A stretch of DNA of 64,000 nucleotides from an uncultured Ruminiclostridium sp. (GTDB taxonomy: Bacteria > Bacillota > Clostridia > Oscillospirales > Ruminococcaceae): the NCBI GenBank assembly GCA_947627695.1, contig CANQXF010000003.1, positions 124,001-188,000 of the forward strand, in the 5' to 3' direction. Positions 42,316 through 53,615 of this stretch are shown here, piece after piece; position 1 is the first letter of the stretch; each line of letters begins with the position of its first letter. Under the pieces are notes generated by a model. That model did no database searches. It was not told where the DNA came from and saw only the letters and a list, made by a program, of their open reading frames with translations. Position numbers and translations under genes: made by a program.

Positions 42316-42495
42316 ATGGATATAAAAATAGGTGATATTCTTGAAATGAAAAAGCCTCATCCATGCGGCGGGAATCGTATGCTTGTAATGCGTGTGGGAG
42401 CAGATTTCAGACTGAAATGCGAAAAATGCGGTCATGATTTTATGGTCCCGAGAAACAAATGTGAGAAAAAAATCAAAAAAATACTGACAGAATAA
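42316..42495 (+). CDS. DUF951 small protein
   Basis: A 59-residue basic protein beginning MDIKIGDILEMKKPHPCGG. It has CGGN near residues 17-20 and a CEKCGHDFMVPRNKCEKK segment with three cysteines that may hold a metal. The length, the LEMKKPHPCG motif and the terminal VPRxK match the small DUF951 family of Firmicutes, whose function is unknown. It has its own promoter at 42254 and an AGGTG ribosome site, and is followed 22 bases later by prfA. Confidence 0.85.
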   Translation: MDIKIGDILEMKKPHPCGGNRMLVMRVGADFRLKCEKCGHDFMVPRNKCEKKIKKILTE

Positions 42496-42517
42496 CATAA
42501 ATATGAAAGGAGCAGTT

Positions 42518-43597
42518 ATGCTCGAAAAGCTGAAAAATGCTGAAAAAAGGCTTGAAGAAATAAATGAAAGTCTTACAGATATTGAAGTAATAAACGACCA
42601 GGCAAAATATAAGGCTTTGATGAAGGAATACAAGCAGATTTTACCCATAGTAGAAAAATACAGAGAGTATAAAAAAGCCTGTGAAGAATATGATGAGGCC
42701 TGTCAGATACTGAATGAAAACGGGTTAGATAAAGAATTCAAGGAAATGGCACAGCTACAGCATGATGAAAGCCGTGCAGAAAAAGAAAAATGTGAGGAAG
42801 AACTGAAAATACTCCTTCTTCCCAAAGACCCTGATGATGACAGAAACGTTATCGTCGAGATAAGAGGCGGAGCAGGCGGGGACGAGGCGGCATTGTTTGC
42901 AAATTCCTTATTCAGGATGTATTCGTTGTATGCTCAGTCACAAAATTGGAAAACGGAAATCATCAGCGCAAACCCGACTGAGCTTGGAGGATATAAGGAG
43001 ATCAGCTTTTTAATAGAGGGCGAAGGCGCATACGCAAAGATGAAATATGAAAGCGGCGTTCATCGTGTACAGCGTGTTCCCGAAACCGAGGCGCAGGGAA
43101 GAATACACACTTCTACCATAACGGTAGCTGTTCTTCCAGAAATGGAAGAAGTAGATGTTGAGATAAATCCTGCTGATATTGAGGTGCAGACTTTTCGTTC
43201 CAGCGGAGCAGGAGGTCAGCACATAAACAAGACAGAGTCAGCTATACGCATTATTCATCATCCTTCAGGGACTGTTGTTGAGTGTCAGGAAGAACGCAGC
43301 CAGATAAAAAACAAGGAAAAAGCAATGAAAATGCTGTACAGCAAGCTGTATGAGGCAAAGCTGAACGAGCAGACGGATAAAATCGCCGCTGAGCGCAAGG
43401 TACAGGTCGGAACAGGCGACCGTTCTGAAAGAATAAGAACATATAATTTTCCTCAGAGCCGTGTTACCGACCACAGGATCGGTCTGACGCTTTATAAACT
43501 GGACGCATTTATGAACGGGGACTGTGACGAGATATTTCAGGCTCTGGCAATAGCCGATCAAACTGCTCGGCTGGTAAACACGGAGAACACTGATTGA
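42518..43597 (+). CDS. prfA: Peptide chain release factor 1
   Basis: RF1 ends translation at UAA and UAG. The 359-residue protein has the stop-codon reading motif PET (188-190, the PxT tripeptide of RF1) and the peptidyl-hydrolase GGQ at 232-234 in the SSGAGGQHINK segment. The ATG at 42518 is chosen because AAAGGAG lies just ahead of it; an in-frame ATG at 42503 precedes that ribosome site. It lacks an RF2-type frameshift site, as expected. The PrmC methylase that normally modifies GGQ is not next to it. Starts the run prfA-tsaC-coaE. Confidence 0.96.
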   Translation: MLEKLKNAEKRLEEINESLTDIEVINDQAKYKALMKEYKQILPIVEKYREYKKACEEYDEACQILNENGLDKEFKEMAQLQHDESRAEKEKCEEELKILLLPKDPDDDRNVIVEIRGGAGGDEAALFANSLFRMYSLYAQSQNWKTEIISANPTELGGYKEISFLIEGEGAYAKMKYESGVHRVQRVPETEAQGRIHTSTITVAVLPEMEEVDVEINPADIEVQTFRSSGAGGQHINKTESAIRIIHHPSGTVVECQEERSQIKNKEKAMKMLYSKLYEAKLNEQTDKIAAERKVQVGTGDRSERIRTYNFPQSRVTDHRIGLTLYKLDAFMNGDCDEIFQALAIADQTARLVNTENTD

Positions 43598-43601
43598 TAA
43601 A

Positions 43602-44606
43602 ATGAAAACCGAAATATTAAATGCAACGGACGACAGTCTGGAAAAAGCTGCATGGTATTTGAAAAAGGGAGAAATTGTTGCAATCCCGACTGAAACTGTT
43701 TATGGGCTTGCAGGAAACGGGCTTTCCGCATCTTCCGTAAAAAAAATATTTGAAGCAAAAGGTCGGCCCGCCGACAATCCTCTTATACTTCATATTGCGG
43801 ACATAAATTCCTTATATGAATACGCTGAAGATGTGCCTGAACTCGCTTTAAGACTGGCGAACAGATTCTGGGCGGGTTCTCTAACTATGATATTGAAAAA
43901 GAAAAGTATAATTCCGTATGAGACCAGCGGAGGACTTGAAACTGCGGCTTTCAGAATGCCGAATAACAAATGGACGTTGGAGCTTATAAAAAAATGCGGT
44001 TTTCCTCTTGCAGCTCCTTCGGCAAATCTATCTGGACTTCCAAGCCCCACTTGTGCTGAACACGTTTATAGGGATATGAATGGTAAGATACCGCTGATTA
44101 TTGATGGCGGACAGTGTAAATGCGGACTGGAAAGCACTGTTATCACGTTTACAGACAATGGTGTAAAAATTCTCCGGCCGGGTGCGGTGACTGTTGAAAT
44201 GCTGAGAGAATTTTGCAACGTTTCAGTGGATAAAGCGGTTACAGACGGGCTTGACGGAAATGATAAAGCGTTGTCTCCGGGAATGAAATATAAGCATTAT
44301 TCTCCCAAAGCGGAGGTTTTCCTTGTAGAATGTGATGACTATGATAAATTTATTGATTTTGTAAACAAGAATTCTGACAAGAATACATATGTTTTAGCTG
44401 AAAAATCCGACGGTATCAGAGCTAATATCCTTCCATACGGAGAAACGGCAGACGCAGAAGCGTCACAGCTTTTTGCAAGTCTTAGAAAAGCAGACGATCT
44501 CGGAGCAGATAAAATATACGTCAAAGCCCCTTCAAAAGAGGGAATAGGACTTGCTGTGTATAATCGGCTGATAAGAGCAGCGGCGTTTAAAATAATAAAA
44601 TTATGA
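43602..44606 (+). CDS. Threonylcarbamoyl-AMP synthase (Sua5 form)
   Basis: Makes threonylcarbamoyl-AMP for the t6A modification at A37 of ANN-decoding tRNAs. The 334-residue length is that of Sua5/YwlC, with an N-terminal YrdC domain (IPTETVYGLAGNG, KGRPADNPL, LAAPSANLSGLPSPT) and a C-terminal Sua5 domain that begins after the LRPGAVT and SPGMKYKHYSP segments. The latter links the two domains. It starts four bases after prfA, in the same order as Bacillus prfA and ywlC, though the intervening prmC gene is absent. It overlaps coaE by four bases. Confidence 0.92.
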   Translation: MKTEILNATDDSLEKAAWYLKKGEIVAIPTETVYGLAGNGLSASSVKKIFEAKGRPADNPLILHIADINSLYEYAEDVPELALRLANRFWAGSLTMILKKKSIIPYETSGGLETAAFRMPNNKWTLELIKKCGFPLAAPSANLSGLPSPTCAEHVYRDMNGKIPLIIDGGQCKCGLESTVITFTDNGVKILRPGAVTVEMLREFCNVSVDKAVTDGLDGNDKALSPGMKYKHYSPKAEVFLVECDDYDKFIDFVNKNSDKNTYVLAEKSDGIRANILPYGETADAEASQLFASLRKADDLGADKIYVKAPSKEGIGLAVYNRLIRAAAFKIIKL

Positions 44607-45211
44607 AATTTAATAAAAATATAAAAGTGATCGGGCTGACAGGTATGTCCGGGGCGGGCAAGTCCACCGCCTGCAAAATGTTTGAGCAAAGCGGCTTTAA
44701 AATAATAGACTGCGACGTTGTTTGCAGAGGGATAGTAAAAAAAGGTAAAAAATGTCTTGATGAAATAGCGGAATATTTCGGACTGGATATTTTAGATGAT
44801 GAACATTGCCTGAATCGTGCCGCTATGGGAAAGCTGATTTTTTCCGACAGCAAAAAAAGAAAACTGCTGAACAGCATTATGTATCCCTATGTATCATATA
44901 TTGTGATTTGTGAAATAATTTCTTCTGAAACAGATGTACTTATTGACGCGCCTACGCTTTTTGAAAGCGAAATAGACAGCCTGTGCAGTTGTATCATCAG
45001 CGTTGTGGCTGATAAAGATATACTCGTAGACCGCATAGTTAAAAGAGATAACATAAATTCGGAAGACGCAGAAAAAAGGCTTGATTCACAATATTCCGCT
45101 GAGTTTTTTATTTCACGTTCCGATCACGTTATAAAAAATAACGGTTCTTATCAGCAGCTTGTTGATTCAGTAAAAAAAATAATTAATATTATTTCCGACA
45201 ATAAGGAGTGA
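44603..45211 (+). CDS. coaE: Dephospho-CoA kinase
   Basis: Catalyses the last step of coenzyme A synthesis, phosphorylating dephospho-CoA at the ribose 3'-hydroxyl. The 202-residue P-loop kinase has GMSGAGKST at residues 14-22, a DCDVVCRGIV segment after it, the LIDAPTLFES segment where most members have V-D-x-PLLFE, and RDNINSEDAEKRLDSQ near residues 150-165. A conserved lid arginine region lies in VDRIVKRD. ATGA overlap with the Sua5 gene indicates translational coupling. Confidence 0.93.
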   Translation: MKFNKNIKVIGLTGMSGAGKSTACKMFEQSGFKIIDCDVVCRGIVKKGKKCLDEIAEYFGLDILDDEHCLNRAAMGKLIFSDSKKRKLLNSIMYPYVSYIVICEIISSETDVLIDAPTLFESEIDSLCSCIISVVADKDILVDRIVKRDNINSEDAEKRLDSQYSAEFFISRSDHVIKNNGSYQQLVDSVKKIINIISDNKE

Positions 45212-45214
45212 CAG

Positions 45215-45814
45215 ATGAATAAAACTGCCCGCCGCAAAAATACATTGTTTACAATTGCAGTTATACTTCTGATTGCACTTATTCTCGCTGTAACAGGAAA
45301 TATTGCGTATAAATTTTTAAAGCATCAGTATTTGCTTAATACTAATCCTATAAAATATGAAGAGTATGTTGAAAAGTATTCTTCAGAAAACGGTGTTGAT
45401 AAATTTTTAATTTATGCTATAATAAAAACAGAAAGCAATTTTGATCCGAACGCATTATCCAACGTGGGAGCAAGAGGCTTGATGCAGATAATGGAGGATA
45501 CGTTTGAATGGATAAAATTCCGTCTTGACGACGGCGACGAGTTGAATTACGATTCTATGTTTGAGCCTGAACAAAATATTCGATACGGGTGTTATCTTGT
45601 GGGATATCTGATTAGACATTTTGAACTGCTTGAGCCTGCCGTATGCGCATATCACGCAGGAGTCGGAAAGGTTGACAGTTGGCTTGAGGATTCAGATTAC
45701 AGCTCAGACGGGAGAAAACTTGATGTAATTCCTATTTCCGACACAGAGCATTATCTGAAAAAGATAAAAAATACGCTAAATATTTATAATCAATTATATA
45801 TGGAGGAAAACTAA
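45215..45814 (+). CDS. Lytic transglycosylase (Slt-type), membrane-anchored
   Basis: A peptidoglycan-cleaving enzyme. After a basic tip, residues 10-32 form a membrane anchor. The Slt-type lysozyme-like domain has catalytic E73 in IIKTESNFDPNALS, the GARGLMQIM motif at 86-93, and a later CAYHAGVGKVDSWL segment matching the AYNAG motif of the family. The 199-residue length suits a single-domain enzyme, like the small sporulation- or growth-associated transglycosylases of clostridia. It follows coaE by three bases. Confidence 0.9.
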   Translation: MNKTARRKNTLFTIAVILLIALILAVTGNIAYKFLKHQYLLNTNPIKYEEYVEKYSSENGVDKFLIYAIIKTESNFDPNALSNVGARGLMQIMEDTFEWIKFRLDDGDELNYDSMFEPEQNIRYGCYLVGYLIRHFELLEPAVCAYHAGVGKVDSWLEDSDYSSDGRKLDVIPISDTEHYLKKIKNTLNIYNQLYMEEN

Positions 45815-45815
45815 A

Positions 45816-47222
45816 ATGGCAACAAAAAAGGAAAACAAAGCAACGGAACTTCAGAAAAAGCTGTTTATGAAGAAAAAGAACGCAGGTCTTACAATGAGCG
45901 ACGCGGAGATAAAAACAGCGGATAAATTTGCGGAAAACTATAAAAAGTTCCTGGATGAGGCAAAGACGGAAAGGGAAGCGGTCAAGGCTGCTGTATCCAT
46001 TCTGAAGAAAAACGGATTTTCCGAGTATCAAAAGGGAAAGAAATATAAAGCAGGGGATAAGATATATTTTTCCAACAGGGGCAAAGCGATAATACTTTCT
46101 GTTATCGGCAAGGAGAACATAGAAAACGGTGTAAATATACTCGCCGCACACATTGACTCTCCCAGACTTGACCTTAAGCAAAACCCTGTTTATGAAGATA
46201 CTGAAATGGCTTACTTTAAGACCCATTATTACGGCGGTATCAAAAAATATCAGTGGACAACTATCCCACTTTCACTTCACGGCGTTATCGTAAAGTCCAA
46301 CGGTGAAACGGTGGAAGTAAATATCGGTGAAGATGATAAGGATCCTGTTTTTGTGGTAACGGATCTACTCCCTCACCTTGCACAGGAGCAGATGAAACGT
46401 CCTGCCGCTAAAATAATAACAGGTGAGGAGCTTAATATTCTTATAGGTTCACGTCCATTTAAAGATGATGAAGCCAGCGAGTTAGTAAAGCTGAATATTA
46501 TGAATATTCTTTTTGAAAAGTACGGAATAACCGAAGAGGACTTTATTTCCGCTGAGCTGGAGGCTGTTCCCGCTTTCAAGTCAAAGGATATCGGATTTGA
46601 CAGAAGTCTTATCGGCGCATACGGTCAGGACGACAGAGTGTGCGCATACACTGCGATGATGGCAACTATCGATGTCAAGGGCATTCCTGCCAAAACTGTT
46701 GTTACAGTTTTGACTGATAAGGAAGAAACAGGTAGCGACGGCAACACGGGCTTGCAGTCGTCATATCTTGAATATTTTATTTATGACCTTGCTGAAAGCT
46801 ATGGCAAAAACGGAAGAGATGTTTTGTCTGCATCAAAATGCCTTTCCGCCGATGTAAACGCAGGATTTGACCCTACGTTCGCCGATGTTCTTGAGAGGAA
46901 AAACAGCGCTTATGTAGGAAAGGGAACTGTTCTCACCAAATTTACTGGCGCAGGCGGAAAGAGTGGCACCAATGACGCTTCTGCCGAATTTGTAGGATAT
47001 GTCAGACACATATTTGATGAGAATAACGTTGTATGGCAGACAGGCGAGCTTGGAAAGGTAGATTTAGGCGGCGGCGGAACAGTTGCTAAGTATATAGCAA
47101 ATCTTAACGTCGACACCATAGATCTGGGAGTTCCCGTACTTTCAATGCACGCTCCATTTGAAGTTACCTCCAAGACTGACGTTTATATGACGTACAAAGC
47201 ATTCGGTGCATTTATAAAATAA
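45816..47222 (+). CDS. M18 zinc aminopeptidase
   Basis: A 468-residue cytoplasmic dinuclear zinc aminopeptidase of the M18 family. Conserved elements are the AAHIDSPRLDLK segment with H112 and D114, GQDDRVCAYTAM with a bridging aspartate, DKEETGSDGNTGLQS with the catalytic glutamate pair, and a metal histidine in the C-terminal LSMHAPFE. It is somewhat longer than ApeB of E. coli. The family prefers N-terminal acidic or neutral residues, but the substrate here is unknown. ATG follows GGAGGAAAACTAAA. Confidence 0.92.
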   Translation: MATKKENKATELQKKLFMKKKNAGLTMSDAEIKTADKFAENYKKFLDEAKTEREAVKAAVSILKKNGFSEYQKGKKYKAGDKIYFSNRGKAIILSVIGKENIENGVNILAAHIDSPRLDLKQNPVYEDTEMAYFKTHYYGGIKKYQWTTIPLSLHGVIVKSNGETVEVNIGEDDKDPVFVVTDLLPHLAQEQMKRPAAKIITGEELNILIGSRPFKDDEASELVKLNIMNILFEKYGITEEDFISAELEAVPAFKSKDIGFDRSLIGAYGQDDRVCAYTAMMATIDVKGIPAKTVVTVLTDKEETGSDGNTGLQSSYLEYFIYDLAESYGKNGRDVLSASKCLSADVNAGFDPTFADVLERKNSAYVGKGTVLTKFTGAGGKSGTNDASAEFVGYVRHIFDENNVVWQTGELGKVDLGGGGTVAKYIANLNVDTIDLGVPVLSMHAPFEVTSKTDVYMTYKAFGAFIK

Positions 47223-47244
47223 TTAACAATTTACGACTTGTCTA

Positions 47245-47274
47245 TTCACACCCTGACTGTCATAAACATATAAT
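47245..47274 (+). promoter_or_regulatory. Promoter ahead of yunB overlapped by a dyad
   Basis: TTCACA (47245-47250, five of six) and a perfect TATAAT (47269-47274) are separated by 18 bp. The perfect dyad at 47251-47285 spans the spacer, the last two -10 bases and the expected start point near 47281, the position expected of a repressor operator. In Bacillus yunB is a sigma-E gene. This sigma-A-like promoter may instead serve the following ligA. Confidence 0.45.
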
Positions 47275-47285
47275 GACAGTCAGGG
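47251..47285. repeat. 13-bp perfect inverted repeat upstream of yunB
   Basis: CCCTGACTGTCAT (47251-47263) and ATGACAGTCAGGG (47273-47285) are perfect complements around a nine-base centre, with arm centres 22 bp apart. No T run follows, so it does not look like a terminator. The ribosome site of yunB (GGTGAT) begins directly after the right arm. It may be a repressor operator or an RNA hairpin that affects translation. Confidence 0.75.
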
Positions 47286-47296
47286 CGGTGATATAA

Positions 47297-49964
<2,668 letters not shown>

Positions 49965-50002
49965 AGTCAGCTTTTGGAATGATTTTATAAAAGGTAAATA
50001 CA

Positions 50003-52354
50003 ATGAAAAAAATAATAATTTTTACTGTAATTATTTTATTTGGCGCTGCGGCGGCAATAGGGCTTATATATTTTCCCGATTTTCAAGAGGAACAGCCATC
50101 TGTACTGACACAGGAAAAGGAAGAGCAGACAGCTGATGTTGAACAATCAGATCCTCTGCAATTGTCATTTTCGCATAATGAAACATTTTATGATGAAGCC
50201 ATAGATGTGGAAATTTCCTGCCAAGATGAGGATGCTGAAATTTATTATAATCTGGACGGAGCTGATCCGAGTTCTGAATCAATAAAGTATTCAAAACCCG
50301 TGCATATAAAATCAGGCAATACCGTTAATGCAACGACAATAAAGGCAATTGCAGTAAAAAATGGCGAAAGCTCACAAATTCAGACAAAAAGCTATGTAAC
50401 AGGCAACAATGTTTTTGAAAGATTTGACGACGGGACTTACGTTTTTGTGCTTTCCTCGGATCCGTATAATTTATACGATTATTATTATGGCGTATGTGTG
50501 GAAGGGTATATCCGTGACCAATGGCTTGAAAATGAATATCAGGGCGGGGAAATACCTTTCAATGCGCCTGCCAATTGGTACATGAGTGGTCGTGAAAGCG
50601 AACGTGATATGTATGTTGAGGTATATGACAACAAAGGAAACCAGCTTATAGATCAAGCCGCAGGAGGACGAGTCGTAGGAGGATATTCCAGAGCGAACGC
50701 ACAGAAATCCTGGCGTTTGATTGCCAGAAACGAGTATAGCGAAGGCAACGGTAAATTTAAGTATGCATTTTTTGAAGGTGCAACAGACGCATACGGAAAT
50801 CTCTTGACCAGATTTGACAGAATAACCTTGCGTGATAATGCTAATGACAGGGAATTTGCAAGTGTAAGAGATGAAATTGCTATGCAATTGGCAGATAATG
50901 CAGGATTTCCAGATATACAGGAAACCGTTCCTGCGGCTGTGTTCCTCAATGGGGAATATTATGGATTTTCGTGGCTGCACGAGGCGTACTGCAATGATTA
51001 TCTTGAAACTACATACGGAGGAAATAAAGAGAATTTCAGAATAGTGGACGGAAAAGAGAGCGAGATCGAGGGCGATGATGAGCAGAGCGTAAATGACTAT
51101 TATTATGTTTATGAGCTTGCAAAAAGCGGACTCACCGATGACAAAAAATTTGACGAATTTTGCAGCCTTGTAGATATAGATAATTTTATGCTTTATTATG
51201 CCATTGAGATATATATAAATAATGAGGACTGGCCGGGAAATAATTTCAAGGCATGGCGTTATTATCCGTCTGAAGGGGAAGAAGTAAACAGCGAATACCT
51301 TGACGGAAAGTGGAGATTTATGCTTTTTGACGCAGAATACGGAATGGGACTTTACGGGAACGGTTCTCGTGAGCCCACGTTGTCGTATGTTCTCAACGGC
51401 AGACATATGCAGGGTGCATCAGAATTGCTTAAAGCGGTGCTTGAAAGAGATGATATGAAAATAAAATTTGCCAACACAGTCTGTGATCTGATGTATGGTG
51501 AATTTAGCTTTAACAAAGCTATTACCGTTATAGAGGACAAAATACAGGAATGTGACGTGGAGTGTATGTATGCGCTTAAAAACGGCTATACCTCTGAATG
51601 GGCGAATGAGTGGACCTTTGCAGACAGCAGACAGCAAATAAGGGACTTTTTCCAAAACCGTCCCTATGTTATGCTTACAGATATGACTGATGTTTTCGGT
51701 TACGATAGCGGAATGTATAAGGTTACAGTTAACGGTTCTCAAGGTGGAACTACATATTTGAATACAGTTTCTGCAGAACAAGGCGAAACGAGCACGATAA
51801 GCTATTACAGTAACTGCTCAGTTCCGATAAAAGCCGTTCCTTACACAGGATATAAATTTTCCCACTGGGAAATAAACGGAAATATCGTTGAAGAAGCCGA
51901 AACGGAAATATCATATGATATGGCGTCTGAAGAAAAAATAACTGTAAGAGCCGTTTATGAAAAAGCTGATGTAACAAATGAACAGGTTTATATCAAACGT
52001 CTATACACATCAGGCACAAGCGACAGCATTACAATTTATAACCCCAACTCCTCAGATATAATATTGAAAAATTACTATTTGTCTGATAATATCAATATGC
52101 TTGACAGATGGAAGATACCTGATATTACAATTCCTGCTGAAAGCGAGCTTATAATAGTATGTAAAAACAATAGTGATTCATCGGCTTTGCATAAGCTTAT
52201 AACGAATTTTAATCTGAAGGCTGGTGAAACATTATATCTGACCGACCCTGACGGAAATATAATTTCTAAAGCAGGCGTTGTGGATATGTATGAAGGTGAA
52301 TGCCTTGAACGTCAGGATAACGGTGTTTATAAAATTTCAAAGTATGTGGTGTGA
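50003..52354 (+). CDS. CotH-kinase-domain surface protein with lamin-tail-like end
   Basis: A 783-residue protein with an N-terminal membrane anchor (residues 2-22), then a chitobiase-like module (about 50-115; EIYYNLDGADPSSESIKYS). A CotH kinase-like domain (about 130-560) has YSRANAQKSWRLIAR, the RFDRITLRDNANDREFASVRDEI segment, LNGEYYGFSWLHE and MLFDAEYGMGL. A beta-repeat with the KFSHWEINGNIV signature of bacterial InlB-type B repeats (about 570-655) and a lamin-tail-like domain (about 660-775) follow. CotH phosphorylates spore-coat proteins in Bacillus, but multidomain CotH proteins of gut clostridia may act on the cell surface, so a coat role is inference. It follows ligA by 38 bases. 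Confidence 0.82.
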   Translation: MKKIIIFTVIILFGAAAAIGLIYFPDFQEEQPSVLTQEKEEQTADVEQSDPLQLSFSHNETFYDEAIDVEISCQDEDAEIYYNLDGADPSSESIKYSKPVHIKSGNTVNATTIKAIAVKNGESSQIQTKSYVTGNNVFERFDDGTYVFVLSSDPYNLYDYYYGVCVEGYIRDQWLENEYQGGEIPFNAPANWYMSGRESERDMYVEVYDNKGNQLIDQAAGGRVVGGYSRANAQKSWRLIARNEYSEGNGKFKYAFFEGATDAYGNLLTRFDRITLRDNANDREFASVRDEIAMQLADNAGFPDIQETVPAAVFLNGEYYGFSWLHEAYCNDYLETTYGGNKENFRIVDGKESEIEGDDEQSVNDYYYVYELAKSGLTDDKKFDEFCSLVDIDNFMLYYAIEIYINNEDWPGNNFKAWRYYPSEGEEVNSEYLDGKWRFMLFDAEYGMGLYGNGSREPTLSYVLNGRHMQGASELLKAVLERDDMKIKFANTVCDLMYGEFSFNKAITVIEDKIQECDVECMYALKNGYTSEWANEWTFADSRQQIRDFFQNRPYVMLTDMTDVFGYDSGMYKVTVNGSQGGTTYLNTVSAEQGETSTISYYSNCSVPIKAVPYTGYKFSHWEINGNIVEEAETEISYDMASEEKITVRAVYEKADVTNEQVYIKRLYTSGTSDSITIYNPNSSDIILKNYYLSDNINMLDRWKIPDITIPAESELIIVCKNNSDSSALHKLITNFNLKAGETLYLTDPDGNIISKAGVVDMYEGECLERQDNGVYKISKYVV

Positions 52355-52370
52355 GGGAAGAAACACATTG

Positions 52371-52400
52371 AATTGCGTAAAATAAAAATTTTACGCAATT
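52371..52400. repeat. Perfect 13-bp palindrome next to the tyrosine recombinase gene
   Basis: AATTGCGTAAAAT (52371-52383) and ATTTTACGCAATT (52388-52400) form perfect arms around AAAA. Read as 11-bp arms with an eight-base centre, it also has the layout of a tyrosine-recombinase core site. No T run follows on either strand, so a terminator is unlikely. It sits 14 bases before the recombinase ATG and 16 bases after the cotH stop. It is not the Firmicute dif sequence. Confidence 0.8.
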
Positions 52401-52414
52401 GAGGGAACTGAATT

Positions 52415-53428
52415 ATGGATTATAAAGAAGATTCTCCTAAATATCTGACCGATTTTCTTGATTATATGGTTGTTATCAAGAATCGCTCAGGTCTCACCGT
52501 AAAAAATTATTACAGCGATTTGCGCTTATTTTTGCGGTACATAAAACAAAAAAATGACCCCTCGTTGAAAGACGTTGATTTTTCAGAAATAAAAATCAAT
52601 GATGTTTCTGAGGAGCTTATTAAATCTGTCACTTTATCTGATATTCTGGAATTCCTTCATTATACTATGGATGAACGCAGCAATCATCAGACAGCCCGTG
52701 CAAGAAAAGCTGTGGCTATAAGAAGGTTTTTCAAGTATCTCACAGATAATAAACAATGGTTTGACGTCAGCCCTGCGGATAAGCTCGAGCTGCCGTCTCC
52801 CAAGCATGCTTTGCCTAAATTCCTGACTATTGAGCAAGCAAATGATTTACTTCAGGAATGTTCAGATATAAAAGACTGGACGGATTCAAGAGATTATTGT
52901 ATAATAACCTTTTTCCTCAACTGTGGTATGCGCCTTTCCGAGTTGGTAGGAATTTCTGTAAACGATTACATTACATCAAAAGATCCCAAGACAGGAGAAA
53001 AATATTCATTTATAAAGGTTATAGGAAAAGGAAACAAAGAGCGTATAATTTACTTAAATGATGCCTGCATTTCCGCTTATGAAGCTTATATTAAAGTCCG
53101 TCCTGAAACAAAAACAGAAAAAGCATTATTTATAAGCAAACGGCTGAAACGTATCTCCAATCGGCGTGTTGAACAAATAATCGAGGAAAAACTGATGAAA
53201 TCAGGACTTTCAGGTTACGGCTTTTCCGTTCACAAGCTGCGCCACACGGCGGCGACCCTTATGTACCAGAACGGCGTAGACGTAAGAGTTCTGAAAGAGG
53301 TTTTAGGGCACGAAAACCTTGATACGACGCAGATATACACCCATGTTTCCGATAATCAGATAAAGCAGGCTATGAACAACAATCCCCTTTCAGGTATTTC
53401 TGCACCTAACAATGAGGGTAAAAATTAA
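52415..53428 (+). CDS. Tyrosine recombinase, XerC/XerD type
   Basis: A 337-residue site-specific recombinase. The core-binding N-terminal SAM-like domain covers about 1-115. The catalytic domain has R173 (NCGMRLSE), K205 (GKGNK), H273 and R276 (HKLRHT), H299 (LGHENLDTT) and nucleophile Y308 (IYTHV), so all active residues are present. It is about 35 residues longer than XerD of E. coli, partly through an insert with DPKTGEK. It could be the chromosome-dimer recombinase or a related one; which cannot be settled, as no dif site is seen here. A perfect palindrome lies just upstream. Confidence 0.9.
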   Translation: MDYKEDSPKYLTDFLDYMVVIKNRSGLTVKNYYSDLRLFLRYIKQKNDPSLKDVDFSEIKINDVSEELIKSVTLSDILEFLHYTMDERSNHQTARARKAVAIRRFFKYLTDNKQWFDVSPADKLELPSPKHALPKFLTIEQANDLLQECSDIKDWTDSRDYCIITFFLNCGMRLSELVGISVNDYITSKDPKTGEKYSFIKVIGKGNKERIIYLNDACISAYEAYIKVRPETKTEKALFISKRLKRISNRRVEQIIEEKLMKSGLSGYGFSVHKLRHTAATLMYQNGVDVRVLKEVLGHENLDTTQIYTHVSDNQIKQAMNNNPLSGISAPNNEGKN

Positions 53429-53516
53429 GTAAAATATAGCGTTATTTAGGTAACGAAGTTTTATTGCTTGTAAGTTATTTATAATAATGAAAAATAAGAA
53501 TTAGTAAAATTATCAA

Positions 53517-53545
53517 TTGCTTTAAAGTACCTTTTAAGTTATAAT
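53517..53545 (+). promoter_or_regulatory. Sigma-A promoter of the surface protein gene
   Basis: TTGCTT (53517-53522) and a perfect TATAAT (53540-53545) have a 17-bp spacer. The expected start is near 53552, at the base of a 7-bp stem-loop (GATTAAC 53553-53559, GTTAATC 53565-53571). A long leader and a strong GGAGG ribosome site follow before the ATG at 53616. Confidence 0.6.
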
Positions 53546-53615
53546 TTAAGGAGATTAACGCTTTGTTAATCAGTGTTTACACACATTTTACAATGTATTT
53601 TACGGAGGATGGAAA

